This document shows, piece after piece, positions 1 to 8,098 of a stretch of 64,000 bases of DNA (position 1 is the first letter of the stretch; each line of letters begins with the position of its first letter). The stretch is from NCBI RefSeq assembly GCF_027214005.1, contig NZ_JAPWGY010000001.1, forward strand, positions 620,001 through 684,000, given 5' to 3'. The stretch comes from Kiloniella laminariae. Its GTDB lineage: Bacteria > Pseudomonadota > Alphaproteobacteria > Kiloniellales > Kiloniellaceae. Made by a program: the position numbers and the translations under genes. Under the pieces are notes generated by a model. That model searched no databases, was not told where the DNA came from, and saw only the letters and a list, made by a program, of their open reading frames with translations.

Positions 1-394
1 GCGGGGCGAGCACGACTTTTAACCCTGCCTTGTCTGCGCGATCCAGTGCCCCGCGTAATAGCGCAAGATCTGCGGCTGGAATCGCTTGATAGTCATCGGC
101 TGAGCCAAGCAGGAAATCGCGCTCTGTGGCTTTCCACTTGCTAAAGGTCAGGCGTACCCAAGTGGCACCCGTATCCGCCAGTGCATTGAAATAGGCCTGA
201 TCTGGCACAGCCTGGTTGAAGCTGTTGCCGCCGCGTTGCGGCTGATCCCAGAAAGTGATCAGGTCGGCTGCACTGGCAGGATGAATGCTGACCGGGGACA
301 CAAAGCCGAGGGTGAGGAGGAAAACAAAACCGCGGAAGGCTGAACGCAAGAAAGGTCTCCGGTAAAACAGGACAGACAATAAAGATACGGACAT
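1..394 (-). CDS. Glycoside hydrolase family 5-like (cellulase-type) protein, partial
   Basis: The reading frame is open from 394 to the window edge with no stop, so only the first ~131 residues are present. It has an N-terminal hydrophobic stretch (FVFLLTLGFVSP) followed by an A-S-A cleavage-like site, then a segment containing FWDQPQRGGNSFN, GATWVRLTFSKW and ALDRADKAGLKVVLAP. This is the typical start of a GH5 TIM barrel (first strands, with a W-x-R-L turn). I infer an exported glycosidase; the catalytic glutamates lie outside the window. ATG at 394 gives a long n-region. TTG at 349 follows a GGAG at about 7 nt and gives a textbook signal peptide, so it may be the true start. Confidence 0.7.
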   Translation of the reverse strand, partial: MSVSLLSVLFYRRPFLRSAFRGFVFLLTLGFVSPVSIHPASAADLITFWDQPQRGGNSFNQAVPDQAYFNALADTGATWVRLTFSKWKATERDFLLGSADDYQAIPAADLALLRGALDRADKAGLKVVLAP

Positions 395-785
395 CAGGAA
401 AGCTATCAGATGAAACCGGTCCATCAAGGGAAGGGTTCGCGCTGCTGCATTTTTTTGCGAACATGGCTGGAGACTCTTATGGGGGCGGCTGGTTCTGTTT
501 ATCGGTTGGGGGGCATCCCTTTGAAGACGCGGCGATGAGAGAAAGGTTTGGCGGGGAATATCAGCTATACAGCAGTAAAGTATGGTGCTGGATATAGGGG
601 CTGAGGTTTCCTGCGGGAATAACACTCTTGCTGATCTTGTCATACCATCGTCGTGGAACAGGGAATTTTTGGGGGGCGTAAAACCGGATCGTTATGTGTG
701 ATTTGCTATAACATTATTCACAATCACACCTTGCAAAAAAATCTGAAACCTTGCTCTATGAGGGGACCATTACAGGAGCAGGTGG
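395..785. other. Intergenic region between the divergent GH5-like and EamA genes
   Basis: About 390 bases without a credible gene. It must hold divergent promoters for the partial glycosidase and the first EamA transporter. The last ~80 bases are AT-rich. An AGGAGCAGG stretch precedes the EamA start at 786. I see no clear operator palindrome. Confidence 0.5.
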
Positions 786-1730
786 ATGTCGGCAGGATCA
801 GGAAGCAATACAGCGAATAATTTTCGCGGGGCGATGATGATGGTGATTTCGCAGGCGGCTTTTGTCTGCAATGACGCGATCATGAAGCTGGTTTCGGCTG
901 ACCTTTCCCTGTTCCAGACGATATTTCTGCGTGGACTTTTTACCACCCTGCTTTTGGGGATTCTGGTCTGGTATCAGGGGGTAAAGCTCTCGGCTGTGAC
1001 AAAGGGTGACCATCGCATTCTCAGCTTGCGGCTGGTGGGGGAGGTCGGGGCGACACTCTGTTATCTTACCGCCCTGTTCAACATGCCGATTGCCAATTCC
1101 ACAGCGATTTTACAGGCCTTGCCGCTGGCTGTAACCTTGGGCGCGGCGCTGTTTCTGGGCGAGGCCGTGGGCTGGCGCCGGTACAGTGCGATCCTGATCG
1201 GCTTTTGCGGGGTGCTGATTATCGTGCGTCCGGGGGCCGAGGGCTTTAATGCCTATTCTTTCTGGGCTCTGGCGTCGGTGGTCTTTATCGTCGCGCGGGA
1301 TCTGGCGACCAAACGGATTGCCAGTGGTATTCCTTCGTCGCTGGTTGCCTTGCTGACCTCCATTGGACTGACGATTACCACCGGGGTGCTGTTGCCGTTT
1401 TCGGGCTGGCGTCCGGTTGAACTGCAATCGGTAGCCTATCTGACAGGGGCCGGGGTGTTTCTGGTGCTGGGGTATCTGACGGTTATTTCGGCAATGCGTA
1501 CCGGGGAAATCTCGTTTGTCTCGCCCTTCCGCTATACCATTCTGATCTGGGCGATCCTGCTGGGACTGTTTGTTTTTGGCGATGTGCCGGACAGCTGGAC
1601 CCTGATCGGCAGCTTTATTGTTGTTGCGACGGGGATCTATACCTTCTACCGCGAACGCCGCCTGCAGAAACGCGATGCGCTGGAACTCAAACGTGATGTG
1701 GTTGCACCAGAAGTGCTGCGGCACAGATAG
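786..1730 (+). CDS. EamA/DMT-family transporter (first of a tandem pair)
   Basis: A 314-residue inner-membrane protein of the drug/metabolite transporter superfamily. It has about ten hydrophobic segments arranged as two EamA repeats. The first repeat is seen in SQAAFVCNDAIMKL and the glycine-rich segment GFCGVLIIVRPG; the second ends in FIVVATGIYTFYRERR. The substrate cannot be read from the sequence; family members export amino acids, metabolites or drugs. The ATG follows AGGAGCAGGTGG. The next gene is a close paralog, alignable along its whole length (for example ALFNMPIAN and GFCGVLIIVRPG occur in both), so this is a local duplication. Confidence 0.88.
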   Translation: MSAGSGSNTANNFRGAMMMVISQAAFVCNDAIMKLVSADLSLFQTIFLRGLFTTLLLGILVWYQGVKLSAVTKGDHRILSLRLVGEVGATLCYLTALFNMPIANSTAILQALPLAVTLGAALFLGEAVGWRRYSAILIGFCGVLIIVRPGAEGFNAYSFWALASVVFIVARDLATKRIASGIPSSLVALLTSIGLTITTGVLLPFSGWRPVELQSVAYLTGAGVFLVLGYLTVISAMRTGEISFVSPFRYTILIWAILLGLFVFGDVPDSWTLIGSFIVVATGIYTFYRERRLQKRDALELKRDVVAPEVLRHR

Positions 1731-1835
1731 GAACTGTTCGCGCTTCAGCTGTTATCGGGCCTATTCTCGGGTTTATAATCTCGGGCTTGTTTTGGGGCCA
1801 GTAGAACTTGAGCAGACCTTGATGCAGGAACAGAC

Positions 1836-2756
1836 ATGAGCCAGGATTACCGTATCAACACGAGCGAAACAGGCATGACGGTGCCTTTGTCAGCAGGTAA
1901 TCTTCGGGGTGCCGGTCTGATGGTGTTCGGACAAATCGCCTTTATCGGCAATGTGACCCTGATGAAGCTGGTATCCGAGGACCTGACCCTGTTCCAGGCG
2001 CTGTTTTTACGGGGCCTGTTTACTGTCGTGGTTCTGGGGGCACTGGCCTGGTATCGCCGAGAGCTGTTTCCCAAGGTCACGCGGTCCGACGGTCTGGTCT
2101 TGAGCTTGCGCGTGGCAGGGGAAGTCGGGGCAGCACTCTGTTATTTTATGGCGCTGTTCAACATGCCGATTGCCAATGTCACGGCAATTCTGCTGGCGGT
2201 GCCGCTGGTCCTGACGCTGGGGGCCGCATTGTTGTTTGGTGAAACCGTCGGATGGCGGCGATATGGTGCCATTGCCCTGGGATTTTGCGGGGTTCTGATC
2301 ATTGTCCGTCCGGGGGGAGAGGGGTTTGACGTCTATTCTCTCTGGGCGCTGGGATCCATGTTGTCTGTTGCGGCAAGGGATCTGGCGACACGCAGGCTCT
2401 CCAGCGGACTGCCGTCGGTTTTTGTGGCCTTCGTTACCGGAATAGTCGTGACGCTGGTCTGCGCGCTGCTGTTGCCGACCATGGAGTGGAAAGCCGTAAC
2501 CACCGGAACGGTGGGACTTCTGGCGGGGTCAGCCGCCTTTATCATGCTGGTGCATATCTCGATTATCATGGCGATGCGCTGTGGCGAAGTCGCCTTTGTT
2601 ACGCCTTTTCGCTATAGCCTGCTGGTCTGGGCCATTGCGCTGGGATATCTGGTGTTTGATGAAATACCCGATCGCTGGACCCTGACGGGAAGCGCTATTG
2701 TGGTGGCGACCGGGATCTATTCGCTTTGGCGGCAGCAACGGAAAATGCCCGTGTGA
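1836..2756 (+). CDS. EamA/DMT-family transporter (second of a tandem pair)
   Basis: A 306-residue paralog of the preceding gene with the same two-repeat, roughly ten-helix layout. Shared blocks include MKLVSEDLTLFQALFLRGLF, ALFNMPIAN, GFCGVLIIVRPGGEGFD and SAIVVATGIYSLWR. The 105-base gap between the two has no obvious terminator, so co-transcription is plausible. Divergence is spread along the protein, which suggests an old duplication and possibly different substrates. The start ATG at 1836 was chosen for the full-length match; the Shine-Dalgarno is weak (CAGGAACAGAC). Confidence 0.88.
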   Translation: MSQDYRINTSETGMTVPLSAGNLRGAGLMVFGQIAFIGNVTLMKLVSEDLTLFQALFLRGLFTVVVLGALAWYRRELFPKVTRSDGLVLSLRVAGEVGAALCYFMALFNMPIANVTAILLAVPLVLTLGAALLFGETVGWRRYGAIALGFCGVLIIVRPGGEGFDVYSLWALGSMLSVAARDLATRRLSSGLPSVFVAFVTGIVVTLVCALLLPTMEWKAVTTGTVGLLAGSAAFIMLVHISIIMAMRCGEVAFVTPFRYSLLVWAIALGYLVFDEIPDRWTLTGSAIVVATGIYSLWRQQRKMPV

Positions 2757-2796
2757 TGAAAGACCCGCGTGATAAAAGACCCGTGTGATAAAAGAA
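2748..2796. repeat. Short direct repeats after the EamA pair
   Basis: A 16-18 base unit built around GTGATAAAAGACCC or GTGATGAAAGACCC occurs about three times in tandem right at the stop codon of the second transporter. It looks like slippage-derived repetition; no function is evident. Confidence 0.5.
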
Positions 2797-2836
2797 CGGA
2801 ATCAGAGAGCGTAATCAATAAGGTGTTGTCACTGGG

Positions 2837-2866
2837 TGTCGTTCCGCATTACAGGCCGGAACGACA
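2837..2866. terminator. Hairpin between convergent genes
   Basis: TGTCGTTCCG (2837-2846) and CGGAACGACA (2857-2866) form a perfect 10-bp stem with a 10-base loop between the EamA gene (+) and the ABM gene (-). Neither side has a proper T tract, so it is a hairpin of terminator type only by position. Confidence 0.4.
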
Positions 2867-2897
2867 ACCCGTGTCATTCTTCTGAAGTCTGTAACTT

Positions 2898-3185
2898 TCA
2901 GACCAGCGTCATTTCATTGATAATCATATTTTCAATGGTGCCCTCGGTGGCCGCGATAAAGGCGGCGAGGTGGGGTGCCTGCATGTGATCCTGCCACAAG
3001 GCACGGCTGGTCCAGTTCTCGACAAAGACAAAGTGACAGGGGTCGTCATTGTCCTGATGCAGATCGTATTGAAGGCACCCTTTTTCTGCGCGGGTAATCG
3101 GGATCAGCTTTTGCAGCTCGGCCTTGACCAGATCAAGCTTGTCACGCTTGACCTGGATGTTGGCGATAATTGTAAGGTCGGACAT
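2898..3185 (-). CDS. ABM-domain (antibiotic biosynthesis monooxygenase-type) protein
   Basis: A 95-residue single-domain dimeric alpha/beta-barrel protein of the ABM family. Diagnostic parts are IIANIQVKRDKLDLVKAELQ, the central GCLQYDLHQDNDDP and FVFVENWTSRALWQDHMQAPH. Family members include quinol monooxygenase YgiN and small haem or aromatic oxygenases, but the fold alone does not fix the substrate. It lies ~46 bases downstream of the Bcr/CflA transporter on the same strand and may share its transcript. Confidence 0.85.
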   Translation of the reverse strand: MSDLTIIANIQVKRDKLDLVKAELQKLIPITRAEKGCLQYDLHQDNDDPCHFVFVENWTSRALWQDHMQAPHLAAFIAATEGTIENMIINEMTLV

Positions 3186-3231
3186 TCAGGTGACTTTCAA
3201 AAAACATGTTCCCGGGTGAGATAGTCAAGGA

Positions 3232-4548
3232 TCAAGCCGGTTGCAAGGTGTCGGTTTTACTGTGTTTGGCAATGATCACCAGCGCGAGCGAGAGCAGACC
3301 ACAGCCGCCCATGGCGATGACGATGTGCATGACCGTGCCGTCATAGAGCCGGCCTATGCCGATAGAGACGACCACGGCAACCAGGCTGGAAATCGACGCG
3401 ATGACCGAGGCTCCCAGCCCGGCCATTTTCCCCAGTGACTGCATGGCCATGGCGTTGATATTGCCAAAAAGAATCCCGACACAGAAAAACAGCAGGAAGC
3501 CAATGACCATGAAGGCGGCAAAGGGAGGAATGCCCTCATAGGGCTGGGCGACGGCAAACAGCAGTCCGGCAAACCCGGTCATGCCTGTCAGGGCGATCAC
3601 GACCAGTCTATGCATGCCATAGCGCATCACCATGGCACTGTTCAGCAGGGATGAAACGGCAATGCTGGAGGCAAGAATGGCAAAGTAAAAGGCAAAGGCA
3701 TCACCGGTATGATAGATGTCATGAAAAATCGCCTGTGAGGTACTGACGTAGACCAGCAAGGCCCCGAACATCAACCCGGCGGCAAGGGAATAGGCCATGA
3801 TGCTGCGGCTTTGGATGATACGCCCGGTCGAGCGAACCAGTTTGGCTGGCGAAAAAGCCAGGCGGGCCTGCTGCGGCAGTGTTTCGGGCTGACGCAGCCA
3901 CAGCCAGCCGCCAGCAATGCTGGCAAGCAACAGAAACGACAGGAAGATCTCGCGCCATTGACCAAAAGCCAGTACCAGCTGGCCAAAGGCCGGGGCAACC
4001 ATCGGCACGAGAATAAAGATCATCATGATCAGCGACATGACCCGGGCCATGGCAGCACCTTCGTACTGATCGCGGACCAGTGCACGCGAGGCGATCTTGG
4101 GTCCGCCAGTACCAATCCCCTGAATGACACGTCCCAGAAGCAGCAGTTCAAAACTCTGGGCCGTCATGGCAACCACGGTTCCAGCCAGATAAATGAAGAT
4201 ACCGAGCAGAATGGCGGGCTTCCTGCCGATGGCATCAGAAATCGGGCCGCCGAGCAGATCACCGAAGACCATGCCAAAAATGAAGAGGGTGATAATCAGC
4301 TGGTTGTTGCGCGGATCAACGACGCCGAGATCCCGCCCGATCTGGGGCAGGGCTGGCAACATGGCGTCAATACTCAGTGCCGTGAGCGAGGTGATCAGGG
4401 CGAAGAGGATAACAAACTCGGGCAGTCCCAGCGGAGTGAGGACCTTGCGGTGTTTATGGTTTGGCTGAGGTTGAAAGGACTCGGGTTTCGAGCTGTTAAT
4501 CGGGGCGGGACTTCCAGGAATCTCGGCCAGGGAGTGATCACTTTTCAT
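3232..4548 (-). CDS. Bcr/CflA-type multidrug MFS transporter
   Basis: A 438-residue inner-membrane protein with ~12 hydrophobic segments. It carries the MFS loop motif GPISDAIGRKPAI between helices 2 and 3, DAMLPALPQIGRDL in helix 1 and RVIQGIGTGGPKIASRALVRD in helix 4, all typical of the Bcr/CflA drug-resistance subfamily (bicyclomycin or chloramphenicol efflux). The soluble N-terminal ~35 residues are longer than usual and rich in Ser, Pro and Gln. The start ATG has a weak upstream site, so a later start close to helix 1 is possible. The GST gene lies just upstream on the same strand. Confidence 0.88.
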   Translation of the reverse strand: MKSDHSLAEIPGSPAPINSSKPESFQPQPNHKHRKVLTPLGLPEFVILFALITSLTALSIDAMLPALPQIGRDLGVVDPRNNQLIITLFIFGMVFGDLLGGPISDAIGRKPAILLGIFIYLAGTVVAMTAQSFELLLLGRVIQGIGTGGPKIASRALVRDQYEGAAMARVMSLIMMIFILVPMVAPAFGQLVLAFGQWREIFLSFLLLASIAGGWLWLRQPETLPQQARLAFSPAKLVRSTGRIIQSRSIMAYSLAAGLMFGALLVYVSTSQAIFHDIYHTGDAFAFYFAILASSIAVSSLLNSAMVMRYGMHRLVVIALTGMTGFAGLLFAVAQPYEGIPPFAAFMVIGFLLFFCVGILFGNINAMAMQSLGKMAGLGASVIASISSLVAVVVSIGIGRLYDGTVMHIVIAMGGCGLLSLALVIIAKHSKTDTLQPA

Positions 4549-4603
4549 TGTTTTAAATCTTTATCGTAACGGGGGCAGAATTTACCCGGATATGAAATTT
4601 CGG

Positions 4604-5224
4604 TTATAAATTTTCTGTGGCATTCAGGCGTTGCAGGGCAGGGCGTTGTTCCATCCGCCTTCTGTGATCGAGCAGCCTGGGAAAACGGGTGGGAGTGATC
4701 CCGTCTGATTCCATCCAGCCCGCGACCGTGTGCAGGTAGCCGTCGCAGATGCTGTAGTTTTCGCCGAGAACCCAGGGGCCCTTGAAGAGATTTTCCTCGA
4801 TCTGGGTAAAGGCAGCCGCAACGGTTTCCGGTACTTTGCGTTTCATGTCTTCCAATGAACCCGGATCATCGGCCCAGCGGTTGCCCCTGCGGCCATGGGC
4901 ATGGGCAACATGCAGGGTTGAACTGATGAAGCTGTTGAAAGACTGCGCCTGGGCCAGAGCAAAGATATCCTGCAATGGCGCCAGGGCTGCTTCGGGAAAA
5001 CGCTGCGCAATATAGAGCAGAATTGCCGGGGTTTCTGTCAGAATACCGTTTTCTGTTGCCAGGGCCGGAACCCGCCCCCTTGGGTTGATCGCAAGGTATT
5101 CTGCTTTGTGCTGATCCCCGGTCGCAAAAGAGACAAGCTGGACCTGATAGTCAGCACCTGCTTCCTCGAGGGCAATGCGTGAAGCCTGAGAACAGGCACC
5201 GGGAGTATGAAAAAGTGTCAGCAT
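4604..5224 (-). CDS. Glutathione S-transferase family protein
   Basis: A 206-residue cytosolic GST. The N-terminal thioredoxin-fold domain starts with MLTLFHTPGACSQASRIALEE. It contains the cis-Pro motif NPRGRVPAL and the glutathione gamma-Glu site TETPAIL; an all-helical C-terminal domain follows from about residue 85. The open frame extends 71 codons further upstream, but homology begins at the ATG at 5224, which fits the family's usual length, so that start was chosen. It conjugates or reduces substrates with glutathione; the target is unknown. It lies upstream of a drug-type MFS exporter on the same strand, hinting at a detoxification pair (inference). Confidence 0.9.
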   Translation of the reverse strand: MLTLFHTPGACSQASRIALEEAGADYQVQLVSFATGDQHKAEYLAINPRGRVPALATENGILTETPAILLYIAQRFPEAALAPLQDIFALAQAQSFNSFISSTLHVAHAHGRRGNRWADDPGSLEDMKRKVPETVAAAFTQIEENLFKGPWVLGENYSICDGYLHTVAGWMESDGITPTRFPRLLDHRRRMEQRPALQRLNATENL

Positions 5225-5845
5225 GGGAACCGGTCTTTCAAAGTATCTTGTCTGTTTTCGGGGTGCCTCTTGCAGCGCTGAAAGGCGTCGCGCTACAAAC
5301 GGACTGATTTGTCTAGTTCTATTCTGGTCTATTCTGGCTTCCTCAATCCGTTCCAGATCACGACTGACCGCTATATGGGATCCAGAGACAAAAAGGCCAA
5401 AGGCAAAAAAACCGGAAGGCAAAAATGCCAGAGCCAAAAGAAAAGCTCTTCGTCATTCAGACGCGGACCCCACAGCCTGATGTGACAGGAGATGGGCAGA
5501 TGAGTTAGGGGTTGGATATCAGAGCCACGGGAACAGTAATCCCTTGGCGAGCAATTTCGTGTCTTGTCAAAGCGTCGTCACCCCGGCTGTTATGAAACAG
5601 CAACCGGAAGCAGGGTCCAGGCTACGACATTGGAGCCTGACCATTCGCTTTCTGCCTTATAATAGAAAGGCCATTTGATTTCAGCATTTGACGTTGTTCT
5701 GGTCAAGAGATAAAAAACGAGGGGTTGTGTGTTTTTGTTTATCGGCTTCTTTTTTTTTCTTTGCCTTTTATCAACCTTTTCTAAACTGTTTTAGCGGATA
5801 TAGTCAGAGGAATGACAGGGTGAAAAACCCTATGTGGAGGCATGA
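5225..5845. other. Long intergenic region upstream of the first PAS_5 gene
   Basis: About 620 bases between the GST start (-) and the first PAS_5 gene (+). The GST side is A/G-rich with short repetitive AAAGGC-like patches near 5393-5440. The side next to the PAS_5 gene is T-rich around 5730-5770. No gene is supported: the plus-strand frames here lack family signals. Divergent promoters are expected. Confidence 0.5.
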
Positions 5846-6388
5846 TTGGTTGAGATCAAGGATTCAAAAAATCGACGATTTTTTGATTATTGGCAAAGTT
5901 TACCGCGGGATCAGGGGTGTCTTGTGCCGCGTAAAAGCAGCTTCCTGCCGGAAGAGGTTCCTCAGCTCTTGCCAAATATGCTGGTCTTCGAGGTCATTTC
6001 CCGGCACGAAATAAAAATCAGGCTTCAGGGAACCGCGATTGACGAGCAGTACGGGCAGAGCATGACCGGGGGTAATTACCTCGACTATGTTGAACCGCAC
6101 CGTCGCGATGTGGCAGCCTCGGCTTTCTGGCAAATGGCAGAGCATCCTTTTGGTATCGTCGCCGAACTTGACCAGGCTTTGTCCTCTGGCCGTTATGTGA
6201 CTGTCGAGGCAATTGGTTTCCCCCTGATTAACGACACAGGTAAAAACCCGATTATCATCTATCAGAGTAACGAGATCAAAAAAAGCAAGCGCCCGGATCA
6301 CGACGATGAAGGCAAGCTCAAGTGGATTTATGTCCTGAGCCGGCAGATCATTGATATCGGGAATGGTGCACCGGTTTTCGTTGATTAA
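5846..6388 (+). CDS. PAS_5-family single-domain protein (type A, copy 1)
   Basis: A 180-residue soluble protein consisting essentially of one PAS_5-type sensor domain. Key parts are RRFFDYWQSLPRDQG, PRKSSFLPEEVPQLLPN, IKIRLQGTAIDEQYGQSMTGGNYLDYV and the C-terminal tail IIDIGNGAPVFVD. PAS_5 proteins are small ligand-binding or protein-binding modules typical of alphaproteobacteria; no output domain is fused. The start is TTG at 5846, five bases after GGAGG; homologs begin at the same place. The next gene is a close paralog. The tail motif I-D-[IL]-G-x-G is shared by all seven type A copies in this window. Confidence 0.85.
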   Translation: MVEIKDSKNRRFFDYWQSLPRDQGCLVPRKSSFLPEEVPQLLPNMLVFEVISRHEIKIRLQGTAIDEQYGQSMTGGNYLDYVEPHRRDVAASAFWQMAEHPFGIVAELDQALSSGRYVTVEAIGFPLINDTGKNPIIIYQSNEIKKSKRPDHDDEGKLKWIYVLSRQIIDIGNGAPVFVD

Positions 6389-6599
6389 ATTTGCTTTTCC
6401 AGTGGATTTTTCCACCGGTGCTGTTTTAGTCGCAGGATTTTCCCGGCTGTATGGTCATTGCTTTGTTGAAGAAATGCTGCATTGCAGGGCAATGTTTTGC
6501 TGGAAATGATTAATTGTTTATAATCAAGCTTTTCTTGAGGGGCTTCTCCGCTGTAGTATAGCCAGTACGGGTAGAAAATCTTACATAAAGGGGGCGGTG

Positions 6600-7142
6600 T
6601 TGTTCGAGATCAGAAACCCGCGAAATCAGATTTTTTATGATTACTGGCGCAATTTACCAAGGGTTGAAGGTGAACTTCTGCCCCGGAAAAGCAGTTTCCT
6701 GCCCGAAGATATTCCTTCTATCCTGCCCAATATTATTGTCTATGAGCTGCAGGACAAGGACCAGATCATGATCCGCCTGCAGGGAACGGCAATCAACCAG
6801 CGTTTCGGGCACGATATGACCGGAGCCAATTATCTGGATTATGTTGAACCGGATCGCCGCGAGAAGGCCGCATCCGCTTTCTGGCTGATGGCTGAACAGC
6901 CCTGTGGTATCATCGCCATTCTTGATCACGCACTGTCATCGGGCCGGAGCATTACCGTTGAATCGATCGGCTTTCCGCTGATCAATGACTTTGGACCCAA
7001 TCCGATCATCATCTATCAAAGCAATGAAATCGAGCGGGAGGAGTGGCGTAACCGTCCGGAGAACGAGAAGCTCAAGCTGATCTTTGTCCAGGAACGCCAC
7101 CTGATTGATCTGGGAACCGGAACCCCCCAATTCGTTGACTGA
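6600..7142 (+). CDS. PAS_5-family single-domain protein (type A, copy 2)
   Basis: A 180-residue paralog of the preceding gene and of identical length. It shares FYDYWRNLPR, PRKSSFLPEDIPSILPN, IRLQGTAINQRFGHDMTGANYLDYVEPDRR, NPIIIYQSNEIE and the tail LIDLGTGTPQFVD. Alignment places the start at TTG 6600, five bases after AGGGGG, although GTG at 6597 is in frame directly before it. About 210 bases separate it from copy 1, including an AT-rich stretch that probably carries its own promoter. The function is inferred only as small-molecule or partner sensing. Confidence 0.85.
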   Translation: MFEIRNPRNQIFYDYWRNLPRVEGELLPRKSSFLPEDIPSILPNIIVYELQDKDQIMIRLQGTAINQRFGHDMTGANYLDYVEPDRREKAASAFWLMAEQPCGIIAILDHALSSGRSITVESIGFPLINDFGPNPIIIYQSNEIEREEWRNRPENEKLKLIFVQERHLIDLGTGTPQFVD

Positions 7143-7287
7143 GCCCTACTGCTGCCGCGCAGTCCGTGTAGTATTTTCCTGATTTTTTATAAGGCCGGGG
7201 GGCTGTACCCTCGCACGTGGAATATTTTGTTCCCGACAGAGATCCTGGATAGTACAGTGGCAGATGCCACAGTGGAGGAATTCCCGG

Positions 7288-8067
7288 ATGAAACGTTCCG
7301 CCAATTTACGCAGACCTAAAAGAGGCCTTGTCAGAGGGCTGTCCCTGTTTCTGGTTGCCCTGACGGGACTTGGTCTGACGGGCTGGTTCTTTGCCCCGCA
7401 TCTTGAACTGGCCCGGCAGTTTCACCCGCTGCATGGTATTGATGTCTCGCACCATCAGGGAGAGGTGGACTGGCAGCAGGTGGCAGGGGAAGGCACCAGT
7501 TTTGTCTATATCAAAAGTACAGAGGGCGGTGATTATGTCGATCCGCTGTTCAGCGCCAACTGGCAGGGAACCCGTGCCGCCAGCCTCCCCCGCGGGGCCT
7601 ATCATTTTTTCAATCTCTGTCATTCCGGCAAGGATCAGGCCGCAAACTTTATCGCGACGGTTCCGCTGGAGGCCGATATGCTGCCGCCTGTTGTCGATGC
7701 AGAAGTGATGGAGCCTTGTCAAAAACCGGAAGATGCCACAGCTGCAGATGATCATGTGGTCACAGATGTGGTGGCAGAGCTGACAGATTTTATCGAGGCA
7801 CTGCAACAGCACTATGGCCAGCGTCCGGTGATCTATACCATGCGCCACTTTGATGAACGTTATCTTAAGGGCAAATTCCTCTACGATCGTTTCTGGATTG
7901 CGAGTATGCCGCTGGAGCCGAACTTTCGCGAAGACCAGTGGGTGATCTGGCAGTATCAGGACAAGGGGAAAAGGGCAGGGATCACAGGCACGGTTGATCT
8001 CAACGTTCTGCGCAGCGGCGTGACAGACTTTCCCCTGCCGCAAAACCAGCGCGACCAGCCCCAATAG
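7288..8067 (+). CDS. GH25 family muramidase (lysozyme-like), membrane anchored or exported
   Basis: A 259-residue protein. After a basic start (KRSANLRRPKRG) there is one hydrophobic helix (LSLFLVALTGLGLTGWFF), then a GH25 domain. The domain has the opening HGIDVSHHQGEVDW, FVYIKSTEGGDYVDP, RGAYHFFNLCHSG, the acidic DxE centre PPVVDAEVMEP and the late IWQYQDKGKRAGITGTVDLN. GH25 enzymes cleave the MurNAc-GlcNAc bond of peptidoglycan, so a periplasmic wall-remodelling role fits. The ATG at 7288 has GGAGG nine bases upstream; an ATG at 7264 gives eight more residues but no better site. Confidence 0.9.
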   Translation: MKRSANLRRPKRGLVRGLSLFLVALTGLGLTGWFFAPHLELARQFHPLHGIDVSHHQGEVDWQQVAGEGTSFVYIKSTEGGDYVDPLFSANWQGTRAASLPRGAYHFFNLCHSGKDQAANFIATVPLEADMLPPVVDAEVMEPCQKPEDATAADDHVVTDVVAELTDFIEALQQHYGQRPVIYTMRHFDERYLKGKFLYDRFWIASMPLEPNFREDQWVIWQYQDKGKRAGITGTVDLNVLRSGVTDFPLPQNQRDQPQ

Positions 8068-8098
8068 ACCTAAATAGACGTGCCAATAAACGTGCCGC

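Noticed and set aside
5688-6014. 108-codon plus-strand frame overlapping PAS_5 copy 1
   Set aside because: Out of frame with the PAS domain and Phe-rich in a T-rich spacer; no ribosome site of note.
7306-8064. 252-codon minus-strand frame opposite the muramidase
   Set aside because: The plus strand has all GH25 motifs; the antisense protein has no features.
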